From NCBI RefSeq assembly GCF_003725335.1, contig NZ_QIBY01000004.1, forward strand, positions 62,001-126,000: DNA of 64,000 nt, written 5' to 3'. Made by a program: the position numbers and the translations under genes. Numbering within the stretch: the first letter of the stretch is position 1; each line of letters opens with the position of its first letter. Of this stretch, positions 25,110 to 31,588 are shown one piece after another. The stretch comes from Parvibacter caecicola (GTDB taxonomy: Bacteria; Actinomycetota; Coriobacteriia; Coriobacteriales; Eggerthellaceae). The notes under the pieces are model-generated. The model saw nothing but the letters and a program-made list of their open reading frames with translations, was not told the origin of the DNA and ran no database searches.

Positions 25110-25138
25110 ACCTTATTACGCAGGAAGCACGCCGTCAA
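25110..25138 (-). promoter_or_regulatory. Predicted rpoB promoter with AT-rich UP-like element
   Basis: On the - strand TTGACG (25138-25133), exactly 17 bp, TAAGGT (25115-25110). An A/T-rich block (25139-25160) directly upstream looks like an UP element. The ~50-nt leader contains an imperfect repeat (GCAAATT / AATTTGC) that could form a weak hairpin. Confidence 0.75.
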
Positions 25139-25268
25139 GAAAATTTTTTACAAATAATGGTGAATTCGTGGTTATTTGCCTTCAGGCGCCATGAACGCCC
25201 CGCAAAACCAGAGTTTTTCCCTCAGTGATTTTTTGCAGGCGCACTCACCCGCGCCACCCACGGGCCCC

Positions 25269-26597
25269 CTACCCGCAAAGCTCCGCCACCGCGGCAATTC
25301 GCCGCTCGATGCCTTCTCTCAGGTACTCCAGGCGCCAGCGGGACAAGTTGCCCTCCTCCAGCACCTCGCAGGCCTCATCGGGAAAACCGTCGAGAGAAGA
25401 AAGATCAAGCCAGTCGAGCGTAGAGGCGTACATCAGCTGTCTGTTGGGACGGGCATCAAATGGGCGGGAGGCATAAGAGTAATCACCTCGGGCCACCTCC
25501 CCCTCGTCCTTGTCGTACCAAAGACTGTTCCCCGTATCGAACAGGGGTGCAAACCTCCAACTTAGATTGTCGATGTCGCGAATGAGGCCAAAGTTGCGCA
25601 AGTGGCGATCGGTGTTCGCCATGATTCCGTCGCATACGATCATCTTCGAGAGAAAGCGCTCTGTCTCCTTCTCGGCAATGCCCAGCTGCCGGCAGAGGCG
25701 CACCACGTTGTCGTACGCCGTCTCCCCTGGCCGCTTTCCTTCCGATTCCGCTACCAAATTGAAGGGCACGTATTCTTCGCGCTCGCCCACGAAGCAGGAA
25801 CAGCTGCTCGCCACGCCAAGCTTACCGAGATTGACCACCTCGTAGGACACGTACTCCCCTTCGCGCAAAAGGCGCCCATGGAGAAGCGTCGCCACCCTTT
25901 CATTGAAAACCTGCTGATCGGTCCAGGGCACGTGCCCCTTCAGCAGAATCCGCAAAGGCCCCTCGCAAAGCCAGCGCTTCGGAAGCACTCCTTCGGAGGT
26001 GTTGTCGGGAGAAGAGAGGCCCACTTCCCCAAGCCACTCGTCCCAGCCTTGACGGGAATCGCCAAACGGGTTCCGGAAGTAATTGACGTCCTCCCAGTTC
26101 ACTTCCTGCGACACGGGGCACACCCAATACTGATCGGAAAGAGACAGCCCCAAGTTGCGAAACGGAATCTGGGACGGGTCATCGAGGCCGAGCCGGCGCA
26201 GCTTTTCGTCCATGCCACTGCGAGATTCCGGAATGGACCGGTGATCCCACCATTGTCGGAGGCCATCCGCCCGGCCACGGCCGTTGCGAGTCACCGTGCC
26301 CAAAGGAGCGCGCAGGGCATCCCGCACCTTCCCAGGGGCGAAAGAGCCGTCGCTTTCCCGGTAAGAGAACTCCATCGCCTCGTACGGGCCGTTCATGAGC
26401 ATATACGTTTCGCCGGAAAGCGGGCGGCCGCGGCGCGGCGGACGCCCCAGCGCCGCCTGCACGGAAGCCGCATCCACGAACCAGCGCCCGTTAAGCTTCT
26501 CCGCGCTCAGCGAGCCCGAACGTATGCGCTTATGCACCGCCTGATCGGAAACGCTCAGCAGCTGGGCCGCTTCGCGAATGCTCATTTTTTCGGACAT
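25269..26597 (-). CDS. HipA-like kinase fused to an N-terminal helix-turn-helix
   Basis: A 442-residue protein. Residues about 5-50 form an excisionase/MerR-type HTH (SIREAAQLLSVSDQAVHKRI...LNGRWFVDAASV). The C-terminal part is HipA-like: a candidate ATP Lys in RILLKG (near 220), catalytic ANTDRHLRNFG (near 328-336) and the metal Asp in APLFDTGNSLW (near 354). HipA kinases phosphorylate targets such as tRNA synthetases and are normally paired with a separate HipB repressor; none is seen here. The fused HTH and the phased operator just upstream suggest autoregulation. I chose ATG 26597 because GGGGG lies six bases before it. Possibly toxin, phage defence or signalling. Confidence 0.78.
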   Translation of the reverse strand: MSEKMSIREAAQLLSVSDQAVHKRIRSGSLSAEKLNGRWFVDAASVQAALGRPPRRGRPLSGETYMLMNGPYEAMEFSYRESDGSFAPGKVRDALRAPLGTVTRNGRGRADGLRQWWDHRSIPESRSGMDEKLRRLGLDDPSQIPFRNLGLSLSDQYWVCPVSQEVNWEDVNYFRNPFGDSRQGWDEWLGEVGLSSPDNTSEGVLPKRWLCEGPLRILLKGHVPWTDQQVFNERVATLLHGRLLREGEYVSYEVVNLGKLGVASSCSCFVGEREEYVPFNLVAESEGKRPGETAYDNVVRLCRQLGIAEKETERFLSKMIVCDGIMANTDRHLRNFGLIRDIDNLSWRFAPLFDTGNSLWYDKDEGEVARGDYSYASRPFDARPNRQLMYASTLDWLDLSSLDGFPDEACEVLEEGNLSRWRLEYLREGIERRIAAVAELCG

Positions 26598-26607
26598 CAC
26601 TACCCCC

Positions 26608-26682
26608 TTTTGAACCTTTTTTCATAATAAAGGTTCAAAAGTAGAAAATAAAGGTTTAAAAGCAAGCGTTAAAGGTTTAAAC
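26608..26682. promoter_or_regulatory. Four 12-bp iterons at exact 21-bp spacing upstream of the HipA-like gene
   Basis: TTTTGAACCTTT (26608-26619) is the exact reverse complement of AAAGGTTCAAAA (26629-26640). AAAGGTTTAAAA (26650-26661) and AAAGGTTTAAAC (26671-26682) repeat the latter with one or two changes. All four begin 21 bp apart, two helical turns, so bound proteins would lie on one face. The array starts 11 bp upstream of the HipA-like start codon, over its likely promoter. Confidence 0.75.
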
Positions 26683-26804
26683 AGGTTACAGTGAAAAGAA
26701 GAAAGCGCGAACAACGGCTTTTCGGGCTCCGGGAAAAGGAAGGGGGCCGCACATGGCGACCCCCTGATGGCTCCACTGGGGAACCAATCTTTAGCGCATA
26801 ATGC

Positions 26805-27050
26805 CTACAGAGGCGCGAGCGGGAGCAGCAGCGTAAAAAGCAGCGGGGTAAGGATTTGGGCGGTAATTATGGTCAACCAAATCACTACCAACACCACGAA
26901 TACCGCCCGAAGCCACTTTCGCGCAGACGTGACCACCCTCTTAATGTCGCGCAGCAATATCGTATTGTCGGTCGCTTCTCTCTCTTCTTCCGCTCTTGCA
27001 AAAAATCCTACACCCCCAACGGCGTTACGTTCCCCTTCATCCCTCTTCAA
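26805..27050 (-). CDS. 81-residue membrane protein
   Basis: An open frame from TTG 27050, product MKRDEGERNAVGG..., polar for 45 residues and then one or two hydrophobic helices (about 48-81). GGAGG at the end of the preceding gene is 16 bp from the TTG, longer than ideal, so the start is uncertain and no better in-frame start exists. It directly follows the 42-residue membrane protein gene in an AT-richer island downstream of two secreted proteins. No family recognised. As a small membrane protein beside secreted factors it could be an immunity or export accessory, which is speculation. Confidence 0.45.
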   Translation of the reverse strand: MKRDEGERNAVGGVGFFARAEEEREATDNTILLRDIKRVVTSARKWLRAVFVVLVVIWLTIITAQILTPLLFTLLLPLAPL

Positions 27051-27060
27051 TGAAGTTAAT

Positions 27061-27189
27061 TTACCGCCTCCTCGTGTTCCGGTAAATTAAAAACAAAAGC
27101 ACAATCACAACCACAATAAGAATAAATGGTATTCCTACAGTACAGAAAAGAACAGTCAGCTCTGGGGTACCCATTCCAAGTATTTTCAT
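27061..27189 (-). CDS. 42-residue membrane protein
   Basis: ATG 27189 with GGAAGGGG upstream gives 42 codons: MKILGMGTPELTVLF, then a hydrophobic helix (CTVGIPFILIVVVIVLLFL) and a basic tail YRNTRRR. The first residues faintly recall TatA (MGxPELxVI) but the conserved FG hinge and amphipathic helix are missing, so I do not call it TatA. It lies 33 bp after the secreted protein gene at 27222-27761 and 11 bp before the 81-residue frame. It is too short for most gene callers. Confidence 0.6.
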   Translation of the reverse strand: MKILGMGTPELTVLFCTVGIPFILIVVVIVLLFLIYRNTRRR

Positions 27190-27221
27190 TACACCCCTTC
27201 CGAAAAATACCAGCCAGCTTC

Positions 27222-27761
27222 TTACATAGTAGTCACGCGTATAGCCTTTCCACCCGACACCCCGAATTCAGCATAGACAGATACTCCCTGGTTTAAGCCA
27301 ATATAGTTCTGCATAACAGCCGTATAGTACAAAGCCATCGTCCGCCCATTATCGAGAATCGTTTTATTATAATGCAGCTGCGTTGCTGAGCTTGCACCCC
27401 CATATAAACCTGCAGTGTACAAGCTCGTAATCCTATTCGCAGAAGAGACCTCATAACTGGCATAGGCAGTGATGTAGTCAGGCTGCCCGAACAGAAAAAC
27501 CATTTCCGATTGGATGGAGCCAGTAACGCGAGAAAGAGGAACCGGAGAATTGCCAGGGGTTAAGCCATACTCCACCTCGCAACCCTGGATCCTTGCCTTC
27601 ATTTCCGCTTCAGCCCATAGCTGCGCAGCTGTTTTCGCTATCGGCTCACTACCAATTACGGCATAAGCATCCTGGCTTTCAAAGCACTGCAACGCCGACA
27701 CCCCCAGCACTCCAGCTACCGCAATCACCAGGTCTCTGCGTGTCATCATTTTTTCTTCCAT
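27222..27761 (-). CDS. Secreted protein with Tat-type signal, unknown function
   Basis: A 179-residue product starting at ATG 27761 behind AAGGGAG. The N-terminus MTRRDLVIAVAGVLGVSAL is a twin-arginine-like signal, cleaved probably near AYA-VIG (about residue 34). The mature part (about 145 residues) is rich in Ser, Thr, Tyr and Gly and looks beta-rich; I recognise no domain. It lies third in a run of same-strand genes (lipoprotein, Tat protein, this one, two tiny membrane proteins) in AT-richer DNA. Confidence 0.7.
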   Translation of the reverse strand: MEEKMMTRRDLVIAVAGVLGVSALQCFESQDAYAVIGSEPIAKTAAQLWAEAEMKARIQGCEVEYGLTPGNSPVPLSRVTGSIQSEMVFLFGQPDYITAYASYEVSSANRITSLYTAGLYGGASSATQLHYNKTILDNGRTMALYYTAVMQNYIGLNQGVSVYAEFGVSGGKAIRVTTM

Positions 27762-27872
27762 GATTCTCCCTTCTCGAAAAGAACCTTGAGCCGCTCCCCT
27801 CCTCATCAGGCAACGCGCCAACAACAGCGAGGAGCACGTAAACACAGGAATGGGGGTGCACTTAACTACACT

Positions 27873-27892
27873 CCCGAAGAAACCGATTCGGG
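27873..27892 (-). other. Small hairpin after the 254-residue secreted protein gene
   Basis: On the - strand CCCGAA and TTCGGG form a 6-bp stem immediately after the stop codon. No T-run follows, so it may be an mRNA-stabilising or weak attenuating hairpin between the two secreted-protein genes rather than a full terminator. Confidence 0.35.
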
Positions 27893-28657
27893 CTAAATCA
27901 TCCCAAAGGGCTCGTAGCTTCCGCCGCCGTAATAGAGGATATGTTCACCTATCTGATTACCACAGAGGTCGAACACTGGAATAGCCTCTGAGGTCTCTTC
28001 ACAATACAAGACAGAAGCCTCGTCGGGAGAGCGGGGCGGTTCGGTACGGATATCGCCGAGCCTCACAAACCCCTTTTCACCCTCTTCGGTAACCGCTGAA
28101 ACAAGATCGGGCTCTTTGCCCACGTACGCCGCTGACAGAAGGGATCCGTACGTCAGCCCCATTTCGTTTACTGGATATTCCTCAATTGCGAATTTTGGAA
28201 TCGACCGGCCAACATTGGGCGTCCTGGTAATAACCTTGGATGTGTAGTCCTTTCCGTTCCATCCATAAAGCCTACCCTGGGCGTAGAAATACCCTCCGAC
28301 AGGCGTGTAAAGCTTATTGGTCGAAACATTGAAGTACTGAGTGCTTGTGGAGCAATACGACTCCTTAGATGTTTGCCGAACACCTCCGGAATCAAAGGTG
28401 GCAACGTAAGCTCCAAGCCATCCGCTGCTCACTACGCTCGACGCACTTGTAATCGCCCATCCTGTTACCGCGCTGCCGTCCCCGTTGCCCACCATGCATT
28501 TTCCGTAATAAGTCTTTCCACCGGCTGAAAGCGATGTCTGCGATCCATATGCACTACCCGCATGGGCCACGCCAGGACGCAACAACGTTCCGCATCCTGC
28601 AATAACAGTCAGCGCAGCTGCGCCAACAAAGCTCCTCCGAGAAATATAATTATCCAT
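27893..28657 (-). CDS. Secreted protein with Tat signal, C-terminal domain shared with the upstream lipoprotein
   Basis: A 254-residue product with a Tat signal (NYISRRSFVGAAALTVIAG) and probable cleavage after AHA. The N-terminal mature part (about 35-150) is Gly/Ser/Tyr-rich with repeated beta-like stretches. The C-terminal ~90 residues, from YPVNEMGLTYGSLLSA, match the neighbouring lipoprotein in PVNxxGxxYGS, PDLVxxV and V-x-D...IGxH. AGGAGG is nine bases before ATG 28657, which I prefer to ATG 28666. The start overlaps the lipoprotein stop by 8 bp, so the two are translationally coupled. Function unknown. Confidence 0.72.
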   Translation of the reverse strand: MDNYISRRSFVGAAALTVIAGCGTLLRPGVAHAGSAYGSQTSLSAGGKTYYGKCMVGNGDGSAVTGWAITSASSVVSSGWLGAYVATFDSGGVRQTSKESYCSTSTQYFNVSTNKLYTPVGGYFYAQGRLYGWNGKDYTSKVITRTPNVGRSIPKFAIEEYPVNEMGLTYGSLLSAAYVGKEPDLVSAVTEEGEKGFVRLGDIRTEPPRSPDEASVLYCEETSEAIPVFDLCGNQIGEHILYYGGGSYEPFGMI

Positions 28658-29099
28658 CAGATTCATCCTCCTGCTTCTTTATTTCGACACCCTCGATGGT
28701 ATGCGTCCCAATGACCTCCATCGTTTCGGCGTCATAGACATCAACCGAGAAACCTTTCTCATAGCGTTCCGTAATCTGCGCCGCTTCTTCTAGGGTTTTT
28801 GGATCTTCCCCAAAATCCCGCTCAAATGCATACCCAACTGATCCGTCATCCGCGACCACAGCCACAAGATCCGGAGTAGTAATGCGCCTGTAGTCCTGCC
28901 ATTCCTCGTTGGTTTCGGGGTAGCCGAACTCCTTGATGTATCTTTCCTGGACGAATTCATCGCTTCCGGACCCATACGAATACCCGGCATCGTTAACGGG
29001 GAAATAGTCGTGGCTTGTCTTTTCTGCGGAAGAACAGCCGACGAGAAAAACGGCCAAAAGGACCGCTGCGCACCAAAGCGCCAATCGGCTAAACGGCAT
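28650..29099 (-). CDS. Lipoprotein of unknown function
   Basis: A 149-residue protein with a lipoprotein signal: hydrophobic segment then lipobox LVGC (Cys at about residue 22). The mature part is acidic and starts SSAEKTSHDYFPVNDAGYSYGSGSDEF; it shares PVNxxGxxYGS...PDLVAVV...V-x-D...IGTH with the C-terminal domain of the next gene. I chose ATG 29099, eight bases after GGAGG, over ATG 29114. It is the first gene after the histidine kinase and has a putative response-regulator site ahead of it. Possibly an immunity partner or receptor for the coupled secreted protein (inference). Confidence 0.72.
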   Translation of the reverse strand: MPFSRLALWCAAVLLAVFLVGCSSAEKTSHDYFPVNDAGYSYGSGSDEFVQERYIKEFGYPETNEEWQDYRRITTPDLVAVVADDGSVGYAFERDFGEDPKTLEEAAQITERYEKGFSVDVYDAETMEVIGTHTIEGVEIKKQEDESDG

Positions 29100-29118
29100 T
29101 GCCACCACCTCCATCTCG

Positions 29119-29133
29119 ACGGTTGAAAACCGT
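29119..29133. promoter_or_regulatory. Inverted repeat ahead of the lipoprotein gene
   Basis: ACGGTT-gaa-AACCGT, a perfect 6-bp inverted repeat 20 bp before the lipoprotein start and downstream of the predicted -10. It could be an operator or a leader hairpin covering the translation start. Confidence 0.4.
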
Positions 29134-29169
29134 GGCGGTTAAAGTTGCCTTAGCTTCGAAACTGGCCTC

Positions 29170-29231
29170 ATAATACTATGGATGAACGGGACATATTCGC
29201 AGGTCAAACGATTATGGCATTTCTTTGGCAT
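29170..29231 (-). promoter_or_regulatory. Predicted activator-dependent promoter of the secreted-protein genes, with OmpR-type direct repeat
   Basis: On the - strand ATGCCAAAGAAATGCCA (29231-29215) contains two TGCCA units 11 bp apart. A TATTAT -10 (29175-29170) follows after 39 bp, and no good -35 is present. The same repeat, ATGCCAAAGAATTGCCA, lies 40 bp before the TATACT -10 of the response-regulator gene. Tandem repeats with 10-11 bp period just upstream of a weak -35 are typical of OmpR-family activator sites. Confidence 0.6.
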
Positions 29232-29245
29232 TTTGCCGTTTGCGC

Positions 29246-30400
29246 CTATAGGCGCAGGGTGACACGGGTGATACTGCCCACCACTTCCATGGTTATCTCG
29301 CCGCCCATCAGCTCGGCGTACTCCCGCGAAACGGCGAGGCCTATACCCGTGCTTCCGTTTTCCCCTTTGTAGAAGCGATCGAACGCATGGGCCAACTCGT
29401 CCGGCGACGGCGGTTGACCGTCGTTTTCCACCACCAGCTCTATCTCGCCTTTCAACACTCGGCCCTCGGCCACCCGCACGAAGCCCTCCGCATGGCGCAC
29501 AGCATTTCCCAGCATATTGCGAACTACGGTAGCGGTCATCGATTCGTCGCAGGGGCGCAGCAGCGGCCGCGGCAGCCGCACATCCAACGCAACGCTCTTT
29601 TCTCGACAGGCGTCCTCCACCATGCGCGCTTCGTCGTAAACAATCTCCCGCACCTCCCACATGCCCAGCACCGGCTGCTTCAACCCGGAATCAGCGCGAC
29701 TTATCTTCAGAATGCCGTCCACCGTGTCAGCCATCCTGTCCGATGCTTTGATGATGCGCGGCAGCGCGAAATCCCCGGCGACTGCCCCCGTCTGGACCCC
29801 TTCCGCATAGCCCCTGATAGCCATGAGCGGGGTTTTCAGCTCGTGCGAGGCGTTGGCAAACGACGACTCCAAAGCTGCATCGACGCGATCGCGCCCGAGC
29901 ACATAGCGCCGATACCCCAAGCGAAAGCCCAACAACACCACGAACGCCAGCAAGGCCGCAACGGCGCAGGCAAACCGGGCCACCGAGTGGGCGAAGGTGG
30001 TGTCCACGAACAGCAGCTGCGCCTTGCCGGCCACAACGTCCCGGTCCGTCACCAGGTAATAACCGTCCGACCCCCATGCGGAGAAGTGGAACACCTGGTT
30101 GCCCACCGCGTCTTCATCCAGCATCCTGTTCCCCCGGTAATGAGCAGCCAGAAAATCATCGAAGAAGTAGTCGTGGGGGTAGTGCCACTCATGGACAATG
30201 GTCATGGTCTGAACCGGAAGAGACGGCCGGTGAATAGGCATTGCGTTCGCATCATAGTCGCGCAGCGCAGAACTGGCGGCTGCGCCGATCACCGCCCCCG
30301 AAGCCAAAAGCGCCGCCAAGAACACACCCAGGGAAACGGCCAGCGTTGATACCGTCACCTTCACGTAGCTCCACCAGGGGCGATAGGCGAAAGGGCTCAT
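29246..30400 (-). CDS. Sensor histidine kinase
   Basis: A 384-residue membrane kinase: TM1 (about 14-43), an extracytoplasmic sensor of ~100 residues rich in His, Tyr and Asp (MTIVHEWHYPHDYFFDDF), TM2 (about 142-163), then HisKA with phosphoacceptor His186 in NASHELKTPL, N-box NMLGNAVRHAEG, and G-boxes ENDGQPP and GSTGIGLAVSREYAE. There is no HAMP-sized linker. Its ATG overlaps the response-regulator stop (ATGA), so they are one operon. Signal unknown. Confidence 0.93.
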   Translation of the reverse strand: MSPFAYRPWWSYVKVTVSTLAVSLGVFLAALLASGAVIGAAASSALRDYDANAMPIHRPSLPVQTMTIVHEWHYPHDYFFDDFLAAHYRGNRMLDEDAVGNQVFHFSAWGSDGYYLVTDRDVVAGKAQLLFVDTTFAHSVARFACAVAALLAFVVLLGFRLGYRRYVLGRDRVDAALESSFANASHELKTPLMAIRGYAEGVQTGAVAGDFALPRIIKASDRMADTVDGILKISRADSGLKQPVLGMWEVREIVYDEARMVEDACREKSVALDVRLPRPLLRPCDESMTATVVRNMLGNAVRHAEGFVRVAEGRVLKGEIELVVENDGQPPSPDELAHAFDRFYKGENGSTGIGLAVSREYAELMGGEITMEVVGSITRVTLRL

Positions 30401-31095
30401 TTCTCCCTCGCCTTCAGAACGTACCCGAACCCCCAGATGCTCTCCAGCGCCACAGTGGATCCAAGCTCGACCAGCTTCATACGCACGCGGCGGTTGGTCT
30501 CGTCCACCACGCGGCTTCCCTGCTCCTTCAAGCCCCACACCCGCTCAAGAGCCCCCTCACGCGACACCGGTGCATCGAAGTTTTCCATCATGAGCCGCAG
30601 GTAGCTGCGCTCCAGCGGGGTGAGGGCCAGCGGCCGCGACCCCACAAAAAACAACTTGCCGCCGGCTTCCGAGCGGAGGTTGCCGCACTGCAGGTCCTTC
30701 GCGAGCGGGCTTGAAGGCCTTTCTTCTGTGCTCAGTCGCGCCCGGGAGAGCAGGGCGTGCACCTTGCCCCGCAGAAGAATGGGGCGGAAAGGCTTGCCGA
30801 TATAGTCGTCGGCTCCCCGGGAAAAGCCGCAGACGCAATCTTCCTCTTCGTTTTTCGCAGTGAGCATGATCACCGGCACGTCCGACACGGCCCGCAGGCG
30901 CTTGAGAATTTCCAAGCCGTCCGCCCCTGGCATCATTACGTCCAAAATTACCAGGTCGCAAGGGTTTTGCAGGAACGCCCCCAACAAGGCTTCGCCGCAC
31001 TCAAAGCACTCAACCGCATGGCCATCCAGAGCTAGATACCCCTTGACCAGGGCACGGGCATCGAAGTCATCGTCGGCGAAATACACCAGCCCCAT
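30397..31095 (-). CDS. OmpR-family response regulator
   Basis: A 232-residue regulator: receiver domain with acidic pocket DDD (residues 8-10), phosphoacceptor Asp52 (LVILDVMMPGADG), Thr79 and Lys101 (YIGKPF), then a winged-helix DNA-binding domain (LTPLERSYLRLMMEN...VVDETNRRVRMKL...SIWGFGYVL). ATG 31095 follows GGGGAGGG. It forms an operon with the histidine kinase and probably activates its own promoter and that of the secreted-protein genes, judged from the shared direct repeat. Confidence 0.94.
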   Translation of the reverse strand: MGLVYFADDDFDARALVKGYLALDGHAVECFECGEALLGAFLQNPCDLVILDVMMPGADGLEILKRLRAVSDVPVIMLTAKNEEEDCVCGFSRGADDYIGKPFRPILLRGKVHALLSRARLSTEERPSSPLAKDLQCGNLRSEAGGKLFFVGSRPLALTPLERSYLRLMMENFDAPVSREGALERVWGLKEQGSRVVDETNRRVRMKLVELGSTVALESIWGFGYVLKAREK

Positions 31096-31209
31096 GCGCC
31101 CTCCCCTCTCTCGGTTTTCAGCTGCGGTCCCACACGCCGTCCGGCCGGGCCACGGACGCACCTCGCACCGCGCATGCCCGATGGCCACCCTGACCCAACT
31201 TTGGGAGAG

Positions 31210-31272
31210 AGTATACAGGGCGGCGGACCGCGCAGGAAGAATCACCTGCTCAAATTGGCAATTCTTTGGCAT
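31210..31272 (-). promoter_or_regulatory. Predicted promoter of the response-regulator operon with OmpR-type direct repeat
   Basis: On the - strand ATGCCAAAGAATTGCCA (31272-31256), then 40 bp, then TATACT (31215-31210), about 115 bp before the ATG. A weak TTCCTG can be placed as -35. The direct repeat is nearly identical to that ahead of the lipoprotein gene (15 of 17 bases or better) at almost the same distance. Confidence 0.62.
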
Positions 31273-31338
31273 TTCCCCTTCCACCCCGATGGCGACGGAG
31301 CTGCCTGTGCCAGATTTCGACAGGCAGACCGCCCCATA

Positions 31339-31425
31339 GCAGAAATAGGGGCCTATTTCTGCCAACGCAGCATACGGACCACTCCCTGCGCCGCTCGATG
31401 GCGGAAATAGGCGCCTATTTCCGCC
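31339..31425. repeat. Two related palindromes
   Basis: GCAGAAATAGG-GG-CCTATTTCTGC (31339-31362) and GGCGGAAATAGG-CG-CCTATTTCCGCC (31400-31425). The arms differ by an A-T to G-C swap that keeps pairing. Both are followed by AAsGCAG. Probably mobile palindromic repeats of a family distinct from the GTAG-foot units. Confidence 0.65.
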
Positions 31426-31433
31426 AAGGCAGC

Positions 31434-31473
31434 GCAAAAGAGGCGGCCCGGGAGTTGGAGGGGTCCGGGCCGC
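31434..31473 (-). terminator. Terminator of the molybdoenzyme operon
   Basis: On the - strand GCGGCCCGG and CCGGGCCGC form a 9-bp stem with a 13-base loop, followed by CTCTTTTGC. It lies about 115 bp after the torD-like stop. Confidence 0.6.
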
Positions 31474-31588
31474 AGCATCAGGGGTATGTCGATGGTGGCG
31501 AAAGGGGTTCTGCTCCTCGCCGGGCCGAGGTTCGGCCGAGGCGGGCAGCCTGCCCCTCGCGGGGCGGGAGCCGGACCAGAAGGAGCGG

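Larger units (their letters stand above)
31096..31588. other. Intergenic region with regulator promoter, paired palindromes and torD terminator
   Basis: This 493-bp region has no supportable gene. From left to right it contains the response-regulator leader, its -10 and direct-repeat site, two related 22-26 bp palindromes, and the hairpin terminator of the molybdoenzyme operon. Short frames through the palindromes read AEIGAYF repeatedly only because the palindromes repeat. Confidence 0.6.

Noticed and set aside
25269-26597. Classifying the HipA-like gene as a classical two-gene hipBA module
   Set aside because: No separate hipB-like gene is adjacent on either side; the HTH is part of the same polypeptide.
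27061-27189. Calling the 42-residue membrane protein a TatA
   Set aside because: MGTPELTV resembles the TatA start, but the FG hinge and the amphipathic helix that define TatA are absent.
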